Source: Duganella sp. CF517
GTDB taxonomy: Bacteria; Pseudomonadota; Gammaproteobacteria; Burkholderiales; Burkholderiaceae_D
Direction: 5' to 3'
NCBI RefSeq assembly: GCF_900110275.1
Contig: NZ_FODC01000002.1
Location: 992,001 to 1,056,000, forward strand
DNA length: 64,000 bases
In this document: in pieces, positions 24,428 through 33,670 of the stretch
Position numbering within the stretch: position 1 is the first letter of the stretch
Layout of the letters: every line of letters begins with the position of its first letter
The notes under the pieces: generated by a model
What the model was told of the DNA's origin: nothing
Databases searched by the model: none
What the model saw: the letters and a program-made list of their open reading frames with translations, nothing else
Translations under genes and position numbers: made by a program

Positions 24428-25885
24428 CTAGGCGGCGTTGGGGGCGCTGCAACCGGCGGACACCGCGGCGGCGGCGGCCTCCTGCCGCGCCGAGATCAGC
24501 GGGATCACCTTGCGCTGGCCCGGCGCCTCGATGCCGTACTCGCTGCGGCTGCCGCCCTCCTCCTCGAAGAAGAACTTCTCCTTGCCGAAGGCCGGTTTCA
24601 GATGGTCCATCCAGGTCGCTTTCGGATCGTACTTGGCGTAGAACGGACGGCGCACCCAGTCCGGATTGCGCGCCTGCAGGAACTGCAGCGCGAACACCTT
24701 CTCGCCGCCGATGGTGACCACGCCGTCGATCACCACCTTGCCGGGGAAGGCGCTCATCGACGGGCCGCGCACGGTGCGCGCCAGGCCCGACACCATCTGG
24801 TAGGCCTGCTGGAAGATCTCGTGCGCGCGCGCCAGCGGCAGCTCGAAATACTCGCGCGGGCCGGTGTCGCGCTCGACGAACATATAGTAGGGAATGGCGC
24901 CCAGGCGCACCCCGGTCTGCCACAACTCGGCCCAGCTTTTCGGGTCTTCGTTGATGTGGCGGATCAGCGGGCCCTGCATGCGCAAGGTGGCGCCGGTGCC
25001 GACGATGCGCTTGACGGCGCGCTGGGCGATCTCCGGACGCAGCTCGACGGCGTGGTTGTAGTGGCCCATGATGGCCATGTTCTTGCCGCTGGCGACCACG
25101 CGCTCGAACAGGCGCAGCAAGTCGTCGGCGTCGCGGTCGGTGACGAAGCGCTGCGGCCAGTAGGCCACCGACTTGGTGCCGATGCGGATGTTCTGGATGT
25201 GCGCCAGCTCCGGCACCAGCAGCGGCTCGATATAGGCCTCGAGCGAGCGGGTGTTCATGATCAACGGATCGCCGCCGGTGATGAGCACATCGGTCACCTC
25301 CGGATGCAGCTTCAGGTAGGCCGCCAGCTCGTGCGACTCGCGGGCGTCGAACTTCATGTCGTCCATGCCGACGAACTGCGGCCAGCGGAAGCAGAAGGTG
25401 CAATAGGCGTGGCAGGTCTGGCCGGCGCTGGGGAAGAACAGCACCGTTTCCTTGTACTTGTGCTGCAGGCCCTTGACCGGCGCGTCGTTCACGCGCGGCA
25501 CGTTGTGCGTCATCTGCCCGGCCGGGTGCGGGTTCATGCGCATGCGGATCTTGCGCACCAGTTCGGCCATCGCCGGCTGGTTGGCGCGGCCCAGCACCAG
25601 TTCGCGCAACTGGGCGTAGTCGTCCGCCTGCAGCATGTCCTTGTGCGGGAACACCAGGCGGTAGATCGGGTCGTCGGGGATGTTGTTCCAGTCGATCAGG
25701 TGGTCGAGCACATATTCGTTGGTGCGGAACGGCAGCACATGCGACACCACCTGCACCGCCTCCTGCAAATCGGGCGGTATCCATTCCCACTGGCGCGAAT
25801 TGGCGATGGTCTGGCGGATGAACGGTTTGAATTTGGGCGCCTGCTCGGCGCTGGGGGTCCCGGACGGATTCAGGATGGTGGTCAT
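24428..25885 (-). CDS. KamA-family radical SAM aminomutase
   Basis: A 485-aa radical SAM enzyme of the lysine-2,3-aminomutase (KamA) family. The [4Fe-4S]-binding CxxxCxxC is CHAYCTFC near residue 160. PLP-type features follow: VLITGGDPLIMNT, a GGEK motif late in the protein as the likely Schiff-base lysine, and aspartates in VERDTGPREYF and VVIDGV near the positions that hold the substrate amino group in lysine aminomutase. The cluster loop (SAGQTCHAYCTFCFRWP) differs from the classical CSMYCRHC, so this is a divergent subfamily and its substrate is uncertain. It is the first gene of a three- or four-gene operon. Confidence 0.85.
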   Translation of the reverse strand: MTTILNPSGTPSAEQAPKFKPFIRQTIANSRQWEWIPPDLQEAVQVVSHVLPFRTNEYVLDHLIDWNNIPDDPIYRLVFPHKDMLQADDYAQLRELVLGRANQPAMAELVRKIRMRMNPHPAGQMTHNVPRVNDAPVKGLQHKYKETVLFFPSAGQTCHAYCTFCFRWPQFVGMDDMKFDARESHELAAYLKLHPEVTDVLITGGDPLIMNTRSLEAYIEPLLVPELAHIQNIRIGTKSVAYWPQRFVTDRDADDLLRLFERVVASGKNMAIMGHYNHAVELRPEIAQRAVKRIVGTGATLRMQGPLIRHINEDPKSWAELWQTGVRLGAIPYYMFVERDTGPREYFELPLARAHEIFQQAYQMVSGLARTVRGPSMSAFPGKVVIDGVVTIGGEKVFALQFLQARNPDWVRRPFYAKYDPKATWMDHLKPAFGKEKFFFEEEGGSRSEYGIEAPGQRKVIPLISARQEAAAAAVSAGCSAPNAA

Positions 25886-26120
25886 GGCGGTTTCCTATCG
25901 CTTTTGTTGGGTGGCGGAAACTGCATGCTAGGCTGCCCCAAGCCCATTCAAATTGCCCAAAATCAAGTGACAATTGGAAATACTTAGGGACCCGGAGCAA
26001 GCGGCAAGAAAACCACGTCTGCAATTGCCATACGGCCACACCTTGCGGCAGCGCAATCCCGGCGACCGGCGGACGCGTAAAGTTGACCCGAGCAATCCCC
26101 CCACCTGACAAGGAACCGCC

Positions 26121-26591
26121 ATGAAATTTCACTTCGCGCACTTCGCCACGGCCGCCGTCGCCGCGACCGCCCTGTTCACCCTGCCGGCCGCCGACGCCGC
26201 CGAGCCGACCGAGAAAGACGCCATCGCCATGGCCGAAAAAGGCGCCGCCTTCATGAAGGCCAACGGCAAGGAAGCGATGATCAAAAAGATCAGCGCCAAG
26301 GACCCCGACTACGTGCAGGGTTCGCTGTACGTCGACATGCGCGACATCAACACCGGCATCGTGCTGGCGCATCCGATCAACCCGTCGATCGTCGGCAAGG
26401 ACTTGACCGACGTGCCCGACGCCAGCGGCAAGAAATACCGCCGCGAGATCATCGAGCTGGCCGCCAAAAAAGGCAGCGGCTGGGTCGACTACCAGTACAA
26501 GAATCCAACCACCGGCAAGATCGAGCCGAAGACCACCTACATCCTGCGCGTCGGCGACGTCGTGCTGGAGGCGGGCATCTACAAGAAGTAA
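26121..26591 (+). CDS. Secreted single-Cache-domain protein
   Basis: A 156-aa protein with a cleavable signal peptide (about residues 1-26, ending ADAAEPT). The mature part is one Cache-type sensor domain: a long first helix ([17 protein letters not shown]), the strand motif [20 protein letters not shown] and the closing [16 protein letters not shown]. Such modules bind small ligands such as amino acids or carboxylates. Unusually, it has no membrane anchor or output domain. It lies 26 bases before a chemoreceptor gene, so it may act as a periplasmic ligand-binding partner of that receptor. Confidence 0.8.
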   Translation: MKFHFAHFATAAVAATALFTLPAADAAEPTEKDAIAMAEKGAAFMKANGKEAMIKKISAKDPDYVQGSLYVDMRDINTGIVLAHPINPSIVGKDLTDVPDASGKKYRREIIELAAKKGSGWVDYQYKNPTTGKIEPKTTYILRVGDVVLEAGIYKK

Positions 26592-26617
26592 TCGCGACGC
26601 AACCGCCGGAGGGCGCC

Positions 26618-28297
26618 ATGTTGAAGAAATTACGTATCGGTCCCAAACTGCTGCTCGCGCCCGGCCTGGTGCTGGTGCTGTTGATCCTCACCGCCGCCGC
26701 CGGCTACTACGGCATGGTGCGCCAGAACGCCTCGATGCAGAACCTGGTGCAGGTGCGCGCCGAGCGCCTCAAGGCGGCGGCCGACGTCTCCGGCGAGGCG
26801 CGCTACGCCCATGCCCACATCTACCAGTTGCTGGCCTGGGTCAACGGCAGCTTCGCGCAGTCCCGGCTCGACGCGCTGGGCCGGCAGATCAAGGCGCGCC
26901 ACGCCGGCGTCGAGGCCGGCCTGCGCCGGCTGGCCGCCGAATCCGGCGTCGACGCGGCCGAGCGCAAAATCATCGAGCAATCGCTGCAGTCGCTGACGGC
27001 CTACCGCAAGGCCGTGCTCGAGACGATGGAGATGGCGCAGATGGACCAGAGCATCGCAACCAATTCGATGGCCAAGGCCGAGACGCAGTTCCTGCAACTG
27101 AACGACCAGCTGGCGAAACTGTCGGCGCTGCAAAAGCAGTTGAGCGAACAGGCGCACGCCCGCGCCACCGGCGACTTCGCCACGCTCACCACCACCATGG
27201 CCGTCATCGTGCTGTTGTCGATCGCGCTGTCGCTGGGCGTGACGATGGCCGTGCGCGGCGCCATGCTGCGCGACATCCGCGGCATCGCCGACGTCGTCGT
27301 GGCGCTGGCGGCGGGCCGGCTCGGCACGGGCCGGCGCAACGACGGGCGCGATGAAATCGCCGACACCGCGCGCATGCTCGACCAAACCATGAGCAACCTG
27401 ACGCAAACCCTGGGCACGATCCTGACGGCGGTGCGCTCGATCGACACCGCCGCCCACGAGATCGCCAGCGGCAACCTCGACCTGTCGACCCGCACCGAAA
27501 TGCAGGCCAGCTCGCTCGAACAAACGGCCAGCGCGATGGACAGCCTGACCCGGGCGGTGCAGCAGAACGCCGCCAACGCCCAGCAGGCCTGCAGGCTGGC
27601 CGCCAGCGCCACCGACATGGCCCAGCGCGGCGGCGCCGCCGTGCAGCAGGCGGTGCAGACGATGACGTCGATCCGCGCCAGCTCGCGCCAGATCGTCGAC
27701 ATCATCGGCGTCATCGACAGCATCTCGTTCCAGACCAATATCCTCGCGCTCAACGCGGCCGTCGAGGCCGCGCGCGCCGGCGAACAGGGGCGCGGCTTCG
27801 CGGTGGTGGCGTCGGAGGTGCGCACCCTGGCGCAGCGCTCGGCGGCGGCGGCCAGGGAAATCAAAACCCTGATCGCGGCCTCGGTGGCCACCATCGACAG
27901 CGGCAGCGCCTCGGTGCACCAGGCCGGCGAGCGCATGGGCGACATCGTCGATTCGGTGCGCGAGGTCAACGACATCATCGCCCGCATCAGCGACGCCAGC
28001 GCCGAGCAGGCGCTGGGCATCGCCGAAGTCAACCAGGCGGTCGGCCAGATGGACGACGTCACGCAGCAGAACGCGGCGCTGGTGGAACAGGCGGCGGCGG
28101 CCGCGGAAAGCTTGCAGGACCAGGCGGTGCACCTGTCGCAGGCGGTGTCGGTGTTCAAGGTCGAACCGCCGGCGGCCACGCCCGCCCCCGCGCCGGCGTC
28201 AGGCGCGCATGGGCTTGCTCAAAAACCGCGAACCGGCCACGCCGAAGCGCCACGGCAGCTCCATGGCCTTCGAAATGCCGATGCGCGGGCCGGCTAG
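26618..28297 (+). CDS. Methyl-accepting chemotaxis protein (4HB ectodomain)
   Basis: A 559-aa chemoreceptor. TM1 is at residues about 11-33, a four-helix-bundle type periplasmic domain follows to about 190, TM2 is at about 192-212, then HAMP and a long coiled-coil signalling domain. The hairpin tip is well conserved ([44 protein letters not shown]). Methylation helices are Ala/Gln-rich ([11 protein letters not shown]). The C-terminus after [10 protein letters not shown] is a low-complexity tail that runs 99 bases into the convergent glycosylase gene, which looks like stop-codon loss and extension. No CheR-binding pentapeptide is seen at the end. Confidence 0.92.
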   Translation: MLKKLRIGPKLLLAPGLVLVLLILTAAAGYYGMVRQNASMQNLVQVRAERLKAAADVSGEARYAHAHIYQLLAWVNGSFAQSRLDALGRQIKARHAGVEAGLRRLAAESGVDAAERKIIEQSLQSLTAYRKAVLETMEMAQMDQSIATNSMAKAETQFLQLNDQLAKLSALQKQLSEQAHARATGDFATLTTTMAVIVLLSIALSLGVTMAVRGAMLRDIRGIADVVVALAAGRLGTGRRNDGRDEIADTARMLDQTMSNLTQTLGTILTAVRSIDTAAHEIASGNLDLSTRTEMQASSLEQTASAMDSLTRAVQQNAANAQQACRLAASATDMAQRGGAAVQQAVQTMTSIRASSRQIVDIIGVIDSISFQTNILALNAAVEAARAGEQGRGFAVVASEVRTLAQRSAAAAREIKTLIAASVATIDSGSASVHQAGERMGDIVDSVREVNDIIARISDASAEQALGIAEVNQAVGQMDDVTQQNAALVEQAAAAAESLQDQAVHLSQAVSVFKVEPPAATPAPAPASGAHGLAQKPRTGHAEAPRQLHGLRNADARAG

Positions 28298-28786
28298 CAC
28301 CACGATCGGCTCGGCCGCCGGCAACGCGCGGTCGGGCGGCAGCAGCAGGAACGGCGGCGCGTCGAGCGGCAGGTTGTTATGCGCGCGCGTCACGCCCAGC
28401 GCCTGGCACAGCCGCCCCGGCCCGGCGCACAGCAGGCGCTCGTCGTCCATGCCGCGGCGCGCGCGCATCAAGTCCAACCCGGCCACCGGCTCGAGCGCGC
28501 GGATCAGCACCCCGGCGCCATGGCCCTGCTCGCGGCAGACGAAGTTGAGGCACCAGTGCAGCCCGTGCGAGCGGTAGACATAGCTGCGCCCGGGCGGGCC
28601 GAACATCGAGAAATTGCGCGGCGTCTCGCCGATATGGCAGTGCGAAGCGGGCTCCTCGCGGTCGTAGGCCTCGGTCTCGACGATGCGCCCGCCGACACCG
28701 TCGACCAGCACCGTCACGCCGATGAGCCGGCGCGCCACCTCGTGCGCCGGCGCGGCAAAATTAATCCCTGCGATAACATTGGTCAT
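28199..28786 (-). CDS. 3-methyladenine DNA glycosylase, MPG/AAG type
   Basis: A 195-aa protein of the mammalian-type methylpurine glycosylase family. It has the fold entry [29 protein letters not shown] with the catalytic Glu in ETEAY, the intercalation/recognition motif [22 protein letters not shown], and [11 protein letters not shown]. It excises alkylated purines and hypoxanthine from DNA. The start [11 protein letters not shown] was chosen; the 13 residues of the longer frame are not conserved. Its 3' end overlaps the chemoreceptor gene by 99 bases tail to tail. Confidence 0.92.
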   Translation of the reverse strand: MTNVIAGINFAAPAHEVARRLIGVTVLVDGVGGRIVETEAYDREEPASHCHIGETPRNFSMFGPPGRSYVYRSHGLHWCLNFVCREQGHGAGVLIRALEPVAGLDLMRARRGMDDERLLCAGPGRLCQALGVTRAHNNLPLDAPPFLLLPPDRALPAAEPIVVLAGPRIGISKAMELPWRFGVAGSRFLSKPMRA

Positions 28787-29057
28787 GGGCGATATTGTAA
28801 ATGCCAATCTGGACCGCGCGACCACGGGCGGCCTATCGAATCGTTGTCAAAGCACCATCGAATTTGTGTCATGGGCGAAAATTTACGACAAATTTCAAAT
28901 CGGTCTAGCCCTGGAGCAACAAAATTGGGAGAAATTCGCGCAACCGGCGCACAGTTGCGGCGATAATGTTGGGCATGCATGCTCATTCGCACGCCTAACA
29001 TTTGCCCGCGTCGGCCGTCCATCGGGGCCGCGCGCAGCCTTACCCCTGAAGAACAAC

Positions 29058-29924
29058 ATGACGCCAGTTGCAGCCCCAGCCATGCCAGTCGAAAACGCGG
29101 TGGAAGAAGCGCTGATGCGCTCCATCCGGATTCCTCCAAGGCCCAGCCTGCTTGTCGACCTGCAGCGCGAGCTGGCCCAGTCCGACCCGTCGCCGCGCCG
29201 CATCGCCCGCATCATCGGCAACGACGTCGGCATGTCCGGCGCGCTGCTCAAACTGGCCAACTCGCCGTTCTTCGGCGCCGCCCGCAAGGCCAAGTCGGTC
29301 GAACAGGGCATCAACTTCCTCGGCGTCGACCAGTGCGCCGCGCTGCTGACCGGGCTGCTCGCGCGCCAGGCCATCGACGGCAAGGAATCGGACCTGAACG
29401 CGTTCTGGGAAGTGTCGGCGCGGCGCGCCCAGGCGCTGGTGTTCATCTCGCGCAAGCTGCGCATCGCCCCGCCCGACATCGCCCACACCTTCGGCCTGTT
29501 CTGCGACATCGGCGTGCCGCTGCTGATGAACCGCTTCACCGACTACGCCGAGACCTACGCCGACGCCTGCCACGAGGCCGAGCTGCCGTTCACCGCCGTC
29601 GAGGACCAGCGCTACAGCACCAACCACGCCGCCATCGGCTGCCTGCTGGCGCGCAACTGGGGGCTGTCGCCGGACGTCTCGTGGGCGATTTTGCTGCACC
29701 ACGACTACCGCGTGCTCGACGACCCGGCCACCGACGACGCCGTGCGCTCGCTGGTGGCGCTGTCGCTGCTGGCCGAAAAAGGCATCGAACGCTTCCACGG
29801 CCGCCGCATGTCCTGCGAATGGGAAAAAGGCGGCGCGCTGGCCTGCCAGCACCTCGGCCTGACCGAGGACGAAACCGCCGACCTGCTCGACGAACTGCAC
29901 GAAGCCTTCCACCACGAACGATAA
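29058..29924 (+). CDS. HDOD-domain signalling protein
   Basis: A 288-aa protein made of one HDOD domain, a relative of HD phosphodiesterases without the HD metal pair. Typical are IPPRPSLLVDLQRELAQSD, IARIIGNDVGMSGALLKLANSPFFG, SVEQGINFLG and the later NHAAIGCLLARNWGL with SWAILLHHDY. Such proteins serve in cyclic-di-GMP or stress signalling, but partners are unknown. The spacer before it (28787-29057) is AT-richer; GATAAT at 28962-28967 could be a -10 element but has no partner hexamer. The gene is followed 15 bases later by a DUF2863-like gene. Confidence 0.85.
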   Translation: MTPVAAPAMPVENAVEEALMRSIRIPPRPSLLVDLQRELAQSDPSPRRIARIIGNDVGMSGALLKLANSPFFGAARKAKSVEQGINFLGVDQCAALLTGLLARQAIDGKESDLNAFWEVSARRAQALVFISRKLRIAPPDIAHTFGLFCDIGVPLLMNRFTDYAETYADACHEAELPFTAVEDQRYSTNHAAIGCLLARNWGLSPDVSWAILLHHDYRVLDDPATDDAVRSLVALSLLAEKGIERFHGRRMSCEWEKGGALACQHLGLTEDETADLLDELHEAFHHER

Positions 29925-29939
29925 GACGACCCCACCTAC

Positions 29940-31160
29940 ATGCCTAAGAACAAGCGCCCCGTACCGCGCAAATCCGCCAACTCGCCGGAGCTCAAGGACG
30001 AGCAGCAAACCACCGAACTGTGCGCGCTCGCGCTGGACCTGTCGGACGGTGAATTCAACAACGATATCGTGGCCGAGAGCACCCGCGCCGAACTGGCGCA
30101 AAAGGCGCTCGACTTCCAGCGCCTGCTGCGCAAGCTGCTCAACCAGGGCAAGGACGAGGTGCTGTACGGCGCCATCGAGCTGGCGCGCGACGAATCGGTC
30201 GACGGCTACCGCTACCTGCGCACCGCCGTCGAGGAAGGCGCCGCCAGCCTGCTGTTGCGGCGCGAGGGCGCGCCCGAGATGGAGATCGACGCCTTCGCCA
30301 TTCCGGTGTTCGTGCACAGCCAGGGCGGGCTCGACCCGGCCGCCGACTTCCAGGACGGCGACGCCTACGAGGCGCTGCTCGCCAGCTTCAACGACGCCGG
30401 CCTGGAAAGCCCGAAGGCCAAGGTGGTGCTGGTCAGCCACGCCTACGATTTGACCGAGTTCGAACGGGTCAGCTACGGCCAGCTGCACAGCATGGTGCGC
30501 GAGGCCGCGCAGTCGCTGACGGAGAAGAAAATCACCGCCGCGCCGGCGCTCGAGCGCAGCATGGCGGCCGGCTGGACGTCGGCCGGCTTCGGCCCGGACG
30601 ACAGCGCCGTCGAGCTGCGCTTCCTGCTCGGCTTCTCGCTCAAGCGCGCCGACGACGCCTTCTACCAGGTGCCGGCCGGCGAGAAGGCGGCCGACGCCTA
30701 CTTCGCCAAGCGCGCCGAGCGCTACCAGAAATGGACGGAACAATACGGCGCGCTGGTGGCGCGCTGCCTGGGACGCGGCCGTGGCGCCGATCCGGCGCTG
30801 ACGCTCAATTTCCTCTATCAGGACTTGTTCTTCGGCGCCCGCGCGCAAGGCCAGTCCGAGTACGACATGCTGCGCATCCTGTCCGAGCTCAACCAGGCGC
30901 TGGGCGCGCACGCGCCGGACCAGGTCGGCGCCATCATCGCGCCCACCGATGTCGACGATGAAATGCTGCTGCGCGTGCAACTGTCGGCCGGCGCCGAGGT
31001 GCTGGCCACGTGCGACAAGCCGCTCGACATCACCGCCGACCTCGAAGTGGAAGTCGACGACCTGCGCGACGCGCTCGCCAGCATCGGCATCGAGGCGGTG
31101 TCGGTCGCGCTGCGTTTCGACAGCCAGGGGCAGGCGGTCGATGTGCGCCCGTTGGGGTAG
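29940..31160 (+). CDS. Conserved hypothetical protein, possibly DUF2863 family
   Basis: A 406-aa soluble, acidic protein without signal peptide or membrane segment. The N-terminus is basic (MPKNKRPVPRKSANSP), followed by helical repeats (LAQKALDFQRLLRKLLNQGKDEVLYGAIELARD). A central part contains AFAIPVFVHSQGG, and the C-terminus is beta-rich (DITADLEVEVDDLRDALASIGIEAV). Its length and texture recall DUF2863 proteins of Burkholderiales, but I cannot confirm this by eye. It follows the HDOD gene by 15 bases and is probably cotranscribed with it. No function is assigned. Confidence 0.7.
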   Translation: MPKNKRPVPRKSANSPELKDEQQTTELCALALDLSDGEFNNDIVAESTRAELAQKALDFQRLLRKLLNQGKDEVLYGAIELARDESVDGYRYLRTAVEEGAASLLLRREGAPEMEIDAFAIPVFVHSQGGLDPAADFQDGDAYEALLASFNDAGLESPKAKVVLVSHAYDLTEFERVSYGQLHSMVREAAQSLTEKKITAAPALERSMAAGWTSAGFGPDDSAVELRFLLGFSLKRADDAFYQVPAGEKAADAYFAKRAERYQKWTEQYGALVARCLGRGRGADPALTLNFLYQDLFFGARAQGQSEYDMLRILSELNQALGAHAPDQVGAIIAPTDVDDEMLLRVQLSAGAEVLATCDKPLDITADLEVEVDDLRDALASIGIEAVSVALRFDSQGQAVDVRPLG

Positions 31161-31193
31161 CTTAAACCGCCCGCGACGCAACATGGATACTCG

Positions 31194-31222
31194 TTGACAG
31201 CACCGGATTAGCGGCAGATACT
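31194..31222 (+). promoter_or_regulatory. Sigma70-type promoter for the transglutaminase-like lipoprotein
   Basis: TTGACA (31194-31199) and GATACT (31217-31222) are separated by 17 bases. They lie 75 bases upstream of the lipoprotein start codon in the only sizeable spacer of this stretch. The -35 hexamer is perfect and the -10 is moderate. Confidence 0.55.
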
Positions 31223-31297
31223 TTCCTGAAGCGGAACACAGAGTCCGCTGCCTGGTGCGGCGCCGGCCTTGTGCTCCGCAGCAAAGGGAGACATGTC

Positions 31298-32476
31298 ATG
31301 AAGCCATGGGCCATGCTCTGGTGCGCCGTCGCGTTCTGTGTCAGCGGCTGCGCCAGCCACACCGCGGCGCAGCGCGCGCCGCTATCCGAACTCTTCCACG
31401 ACCAGCTGTTCCAGGCGCCCGCCGCGCCGATCGACACCACCGCCATCTTCGCCGTCAGCGAGCGCATGCGCGACTACCTCAAGCACAACCTAGTGCAGCG
31501 CGGCGCCGGCCAGGACCCGCGCCGGGCGCTGTTCGACGCTCTCTACACGCGCGACCAGCTCAAGCTTGAATACGACTCCGCCATGACGCGCAACGCCGCC
31601 GAGACCTTCGACGCGCGCGCCGGCAACTGCCTGTCGCTGGTCATCATGACGGCCGCCCTGGCGCGCGAGCTCAATTTCACCGTGCAATTCCAGCAAATCC
31701 AGATGGACGAAAGCTGGAGCCGCTCGGGCAACCTGTACTTCGCCGCCAACCACGTCAACCTGATGCTCGGCAAGAAGCGCACCGCCTACCTCGACGGCTA
31801 CCAGGTCAACACCGCGAACGCGCTGACGGTGGACTTCATCCCGATCCCGCCCAAGGCGCGCGAAAGCGCGCGGCTGCTCGAGGAGCACACCATCGTCGCC
31901 ATGTACCTGAACAACCGCGCCGCCGAACTGCTGTCGGCCGGCAGCATCGACGACGCCTACTGGGCCGCGCGGCAAGCCGTCCAGGCGGACCCGGGCTTCA
32001 TGAACGGCTACAACACCCTGGCCGTCATCTACCAGAACCACGGCAACCCGATGCAGGCCGAGCAGACCTTGCGCTACGCTTTGCGGCAAGCGCCCGACAA
32101 CACCATCTACCTGTCGAACCTGGCGCAGACCTTGGAGTCGCTGCAGCGTCCGGCCGAAGCGGCGGCGGTGCGCGAGCGGCTGGCGCGGCTCGAACCGTTC
32201 CCGCCGTTCCACTTCTTCCGGCTGGGCCTGGAAGCGGTCGAACTCGGCGACTACCAGCGCGCCCGCAACCTGTTCGAACGCGAGCTCGAGCGCTCGCCCG
32301 ACTACCACGAGTTCCACTACTGGCTGGCGGTGACCCACTACCAGCTGGGCAACCTGCGCGCCGCAGACAAGCACATGCGCAAGGCGCTGGAGAACAGCAC
32401 GACGCGCGGGCAGAACGACCTGTACGCCGCCAAGCTCGACCGCATCCGCGCCCATGAAGCGAAGGTGATCAAGTAA
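31298..32476 (+). CDS. Lipoprotein with transglutaminase-like and TPR domains
   Basis: A 392-aa predicted lipoprotein. The signal sequence ends in a lipobox (VSGCAS, Cys at about residue 18). The first half has a transglutaminase-like cysteine motif (RAGNCLSLVIMTAALARELN), a possible His in AANHVNLMLG and an Asp in YLDGYQ, so a cysteine-protease-type triad is possible. The second half, from about residue 215, has at least four tetratricopeptide repeats (AYWAARQAVQADPGFMNGY and following). Proteins of this layout are common in betaproteobacteria, with unknown periplasmic function. The start ATG follows AAAGGGAG. Confidence 0.8.
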   Translation: MKPWAMLWCAVAFCVSGCASHTAAQRAPLSELFHDQLFQAPAAPIDTTAIFAVSERMRDYLKHNLVQRGAGQDPRRALFDALYTRDQLKLEYDSAMTRNAAETFDARAGNCLSLVIMTAALARELNFTVQFQQIQMDESWSRSGNLYFAANHVNLMLGKKRTAYLDGYQVNTANALTVDFIPIPPKARESARLLEEHTIVAMYLNNRAAELLSAGSIDDAYWAARQAVQADPGFMNGYNTLAVIYQNHGNPMQAEQTLRYALRQAPDNTIYLSNLAQTLESLQRPAEAAAVRERLARLEPFPPFHFFRLGLEAVELGDYQRARNLFERELERSPDYHEFHYWLAVTHYQLGNLRAADKHMRKALENSTTRGQNDLYAAKLDRIRAHEAKVIK

Positions 32477-32492
32477 TGGTAATCTGGAGGAC

Positions 32493-33188
32493 ATGCAAAA
32501 CAACCAACTCCTCGACCACATCTTCTGGCACACCTTGACCGGCGCGCACGCCCGCCACGCCAGCGGCGACGGCGGCGCGCGCCGCTACACCGCCGGCTTC
32601 TCGCCCATCCTCGCCTTCGCCGACAGCGCCGCGCCGGACTTCGGCGCGCTCGCGCCGCACTGCGCGCCGGGCGAACACTTCTATTGCGAAAACTGGACCG
32701 GCGCCGCCCCGCCGGGCTGGCGCATCGACGCGGAAACGACGATGTTCCGCATGGTTTGGGCCGGCGCCATGCCGGCCGAAGATCCCGCGCCCGAGGCGTT
32801 GCCGCTGCAAACGCACCACGCGCAGCAGGCGCTGGAACTGGCGACGTTGTGCAAGCCGGGCCCGTTCGGCATCCGCACCATCGAGCTGGGCGACTACTTC
32901 GGCTACTTCGACGGCGAGCGGCTGGTGGCGATGGCCGGCGAGCGCCTGCGCGCGCCGGAATTGTGCGAGATCAGCGGCGTGTGCACGCATCCCGACCACC
33001 AGGGCCGCGGACTGGCCAAGCAATTGATCGGCAAGCTGATCCGGCGCCACATGCTGCGCGGCGACACGCCCTTCCTGCACGTCATGCGCACCAACCCGGC
33101 GCACGAAGTGTATCTGCGCATGGGCTTCGAGGACTATCTGGAGACGGTGGTGCGGGTGGTGGTGCGCGAAGAAACCTCGGTCCGTTGA
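32493..33188 (+). CDS. GNAT-family N-acetyltransferase
   Basis: A 231-aa protein. The first 110 residues are an unassigned lead-in, and the C-terminal half is a GNAT (FR47-like) domain. The acetyl-CoA pyrophosphate loop is seen in HPDHQGRGLAKQLIGKL, after the beta-strand ELCEISGVCTH, and the closing strand is VYLRMGFEDYLET. The acceptor is unknown. It starts 16 bases after the TPR lipoprotein gene with a GGAGG site, so it is likely in the same operon. Confidence 0.85.
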   Translation: MQNNQLLDHIFWHTLTGAHARHASGDGGARRYTAGFSPILAFADSAAPDFGALAPHCAPGEHFYCENWTGAAPPGWRIDAETTMFRMVWAGAMPAEDPAPEALPLQTHHAQQALELATLCKPGPFGIRTIELGDYFGYFDGERLVAMAGERLRAPELCEISGVCTHPDHQGRGLAKQLIGKLIRRHMLRGDTPFLHVMRTNPAHEVYLRMGFEDYLETVVRVVVREETSVR

Positions 33189-33259
33189 TGCCACTCACAT
33201 CCAAGCCAGCCCCCATGGTGTTGCTACTTACGTCTCACCCAGCGACAATGCATGAATTA

Positions 33260-33288
33260 TTGGCACCAAGTTGGGAGCTGCGTATCAG
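33260..33288 (+). promoter_or_regulatory. Candidate promoter of the broken toxin/antitoxin pair
   Basis: TTGGCA (33260-33265) and TATCAG (33283-33288) are separated by 17 bases, 19 bases upstream of the toxin pseudogene ATG. The match is moderate. Confidence 0.35.
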
Positions 33289-33307
33289 CAGATGATAAAC
33301 TTACCTC

Positions 33308-33670
33308 ATGAGGACGGATCCTGCCATTGACACCTTGCTCGACTTGGACGGGTCAATACTCGACCAAGGTAACGGCTATTGGATCAAAATATAGGCCAGG
33401 CGGACTGACGTCTCAATCGAGGTCCCGCATGGCGTCCGCTACTCGCTGACGCTGCACGAACCATATGGAAAACGCATTCTGGGTTACGACAATGCCCACA
33501 TGGTAAAGCCGCCGAAGAAATTCAAATATGCAGGACGCATCTTGGCTTTCGACCACAAACACAGGCATCCATCAGATCTAGGAGTGCCATATGAGTTCAG
33601 GGATGCGCAGCAACTCATCAACGATTTCTTTGCGGACGTGGACCGCATACTGCAGGAGGTAAGGAAGTGA
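33308..33670 (+). pseudogene. TumE-like (DUF6516) toxin gene with an in-frame amber codon
   Basis: The frame from the ATG at 33308 encodes a 120-aa TumE-like protein interrupted only by TAG at 33392-33394 (codon 29), where a GAG glutamate codon would fit by one base change. Before it stands MRTDPAIDTLLDLD...GYWIKI; after it the frame is fully open through VPHGVRYSLTLHEPYGKRILGYDN, the histidine cluster FDHKHRHP and the end LINDFFADVDRILQEVRK. The stop TGA overlaps the antitoxin ATG as TGATG. An otherwise undamaged frame indicates a recent inactivation, or rarely suppression. Confidence 0.7.

Noticed and set aside
26080..26110. Possible sigma28 promoter (TAAAGTT) upstream of the Cache/chemoreceptor pair
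   Set aside because: The -35-like TAAAGTT is there, but the GCCGATAA -10 at 11-base spacing is missing.
24420..26372. Upstream extension of the MFS frame to a 1121-codon protein
   Set aside because: The added 650 codons run through the kamA-like gene in another frame and have no domain similarity; the transporter starts at 24419.
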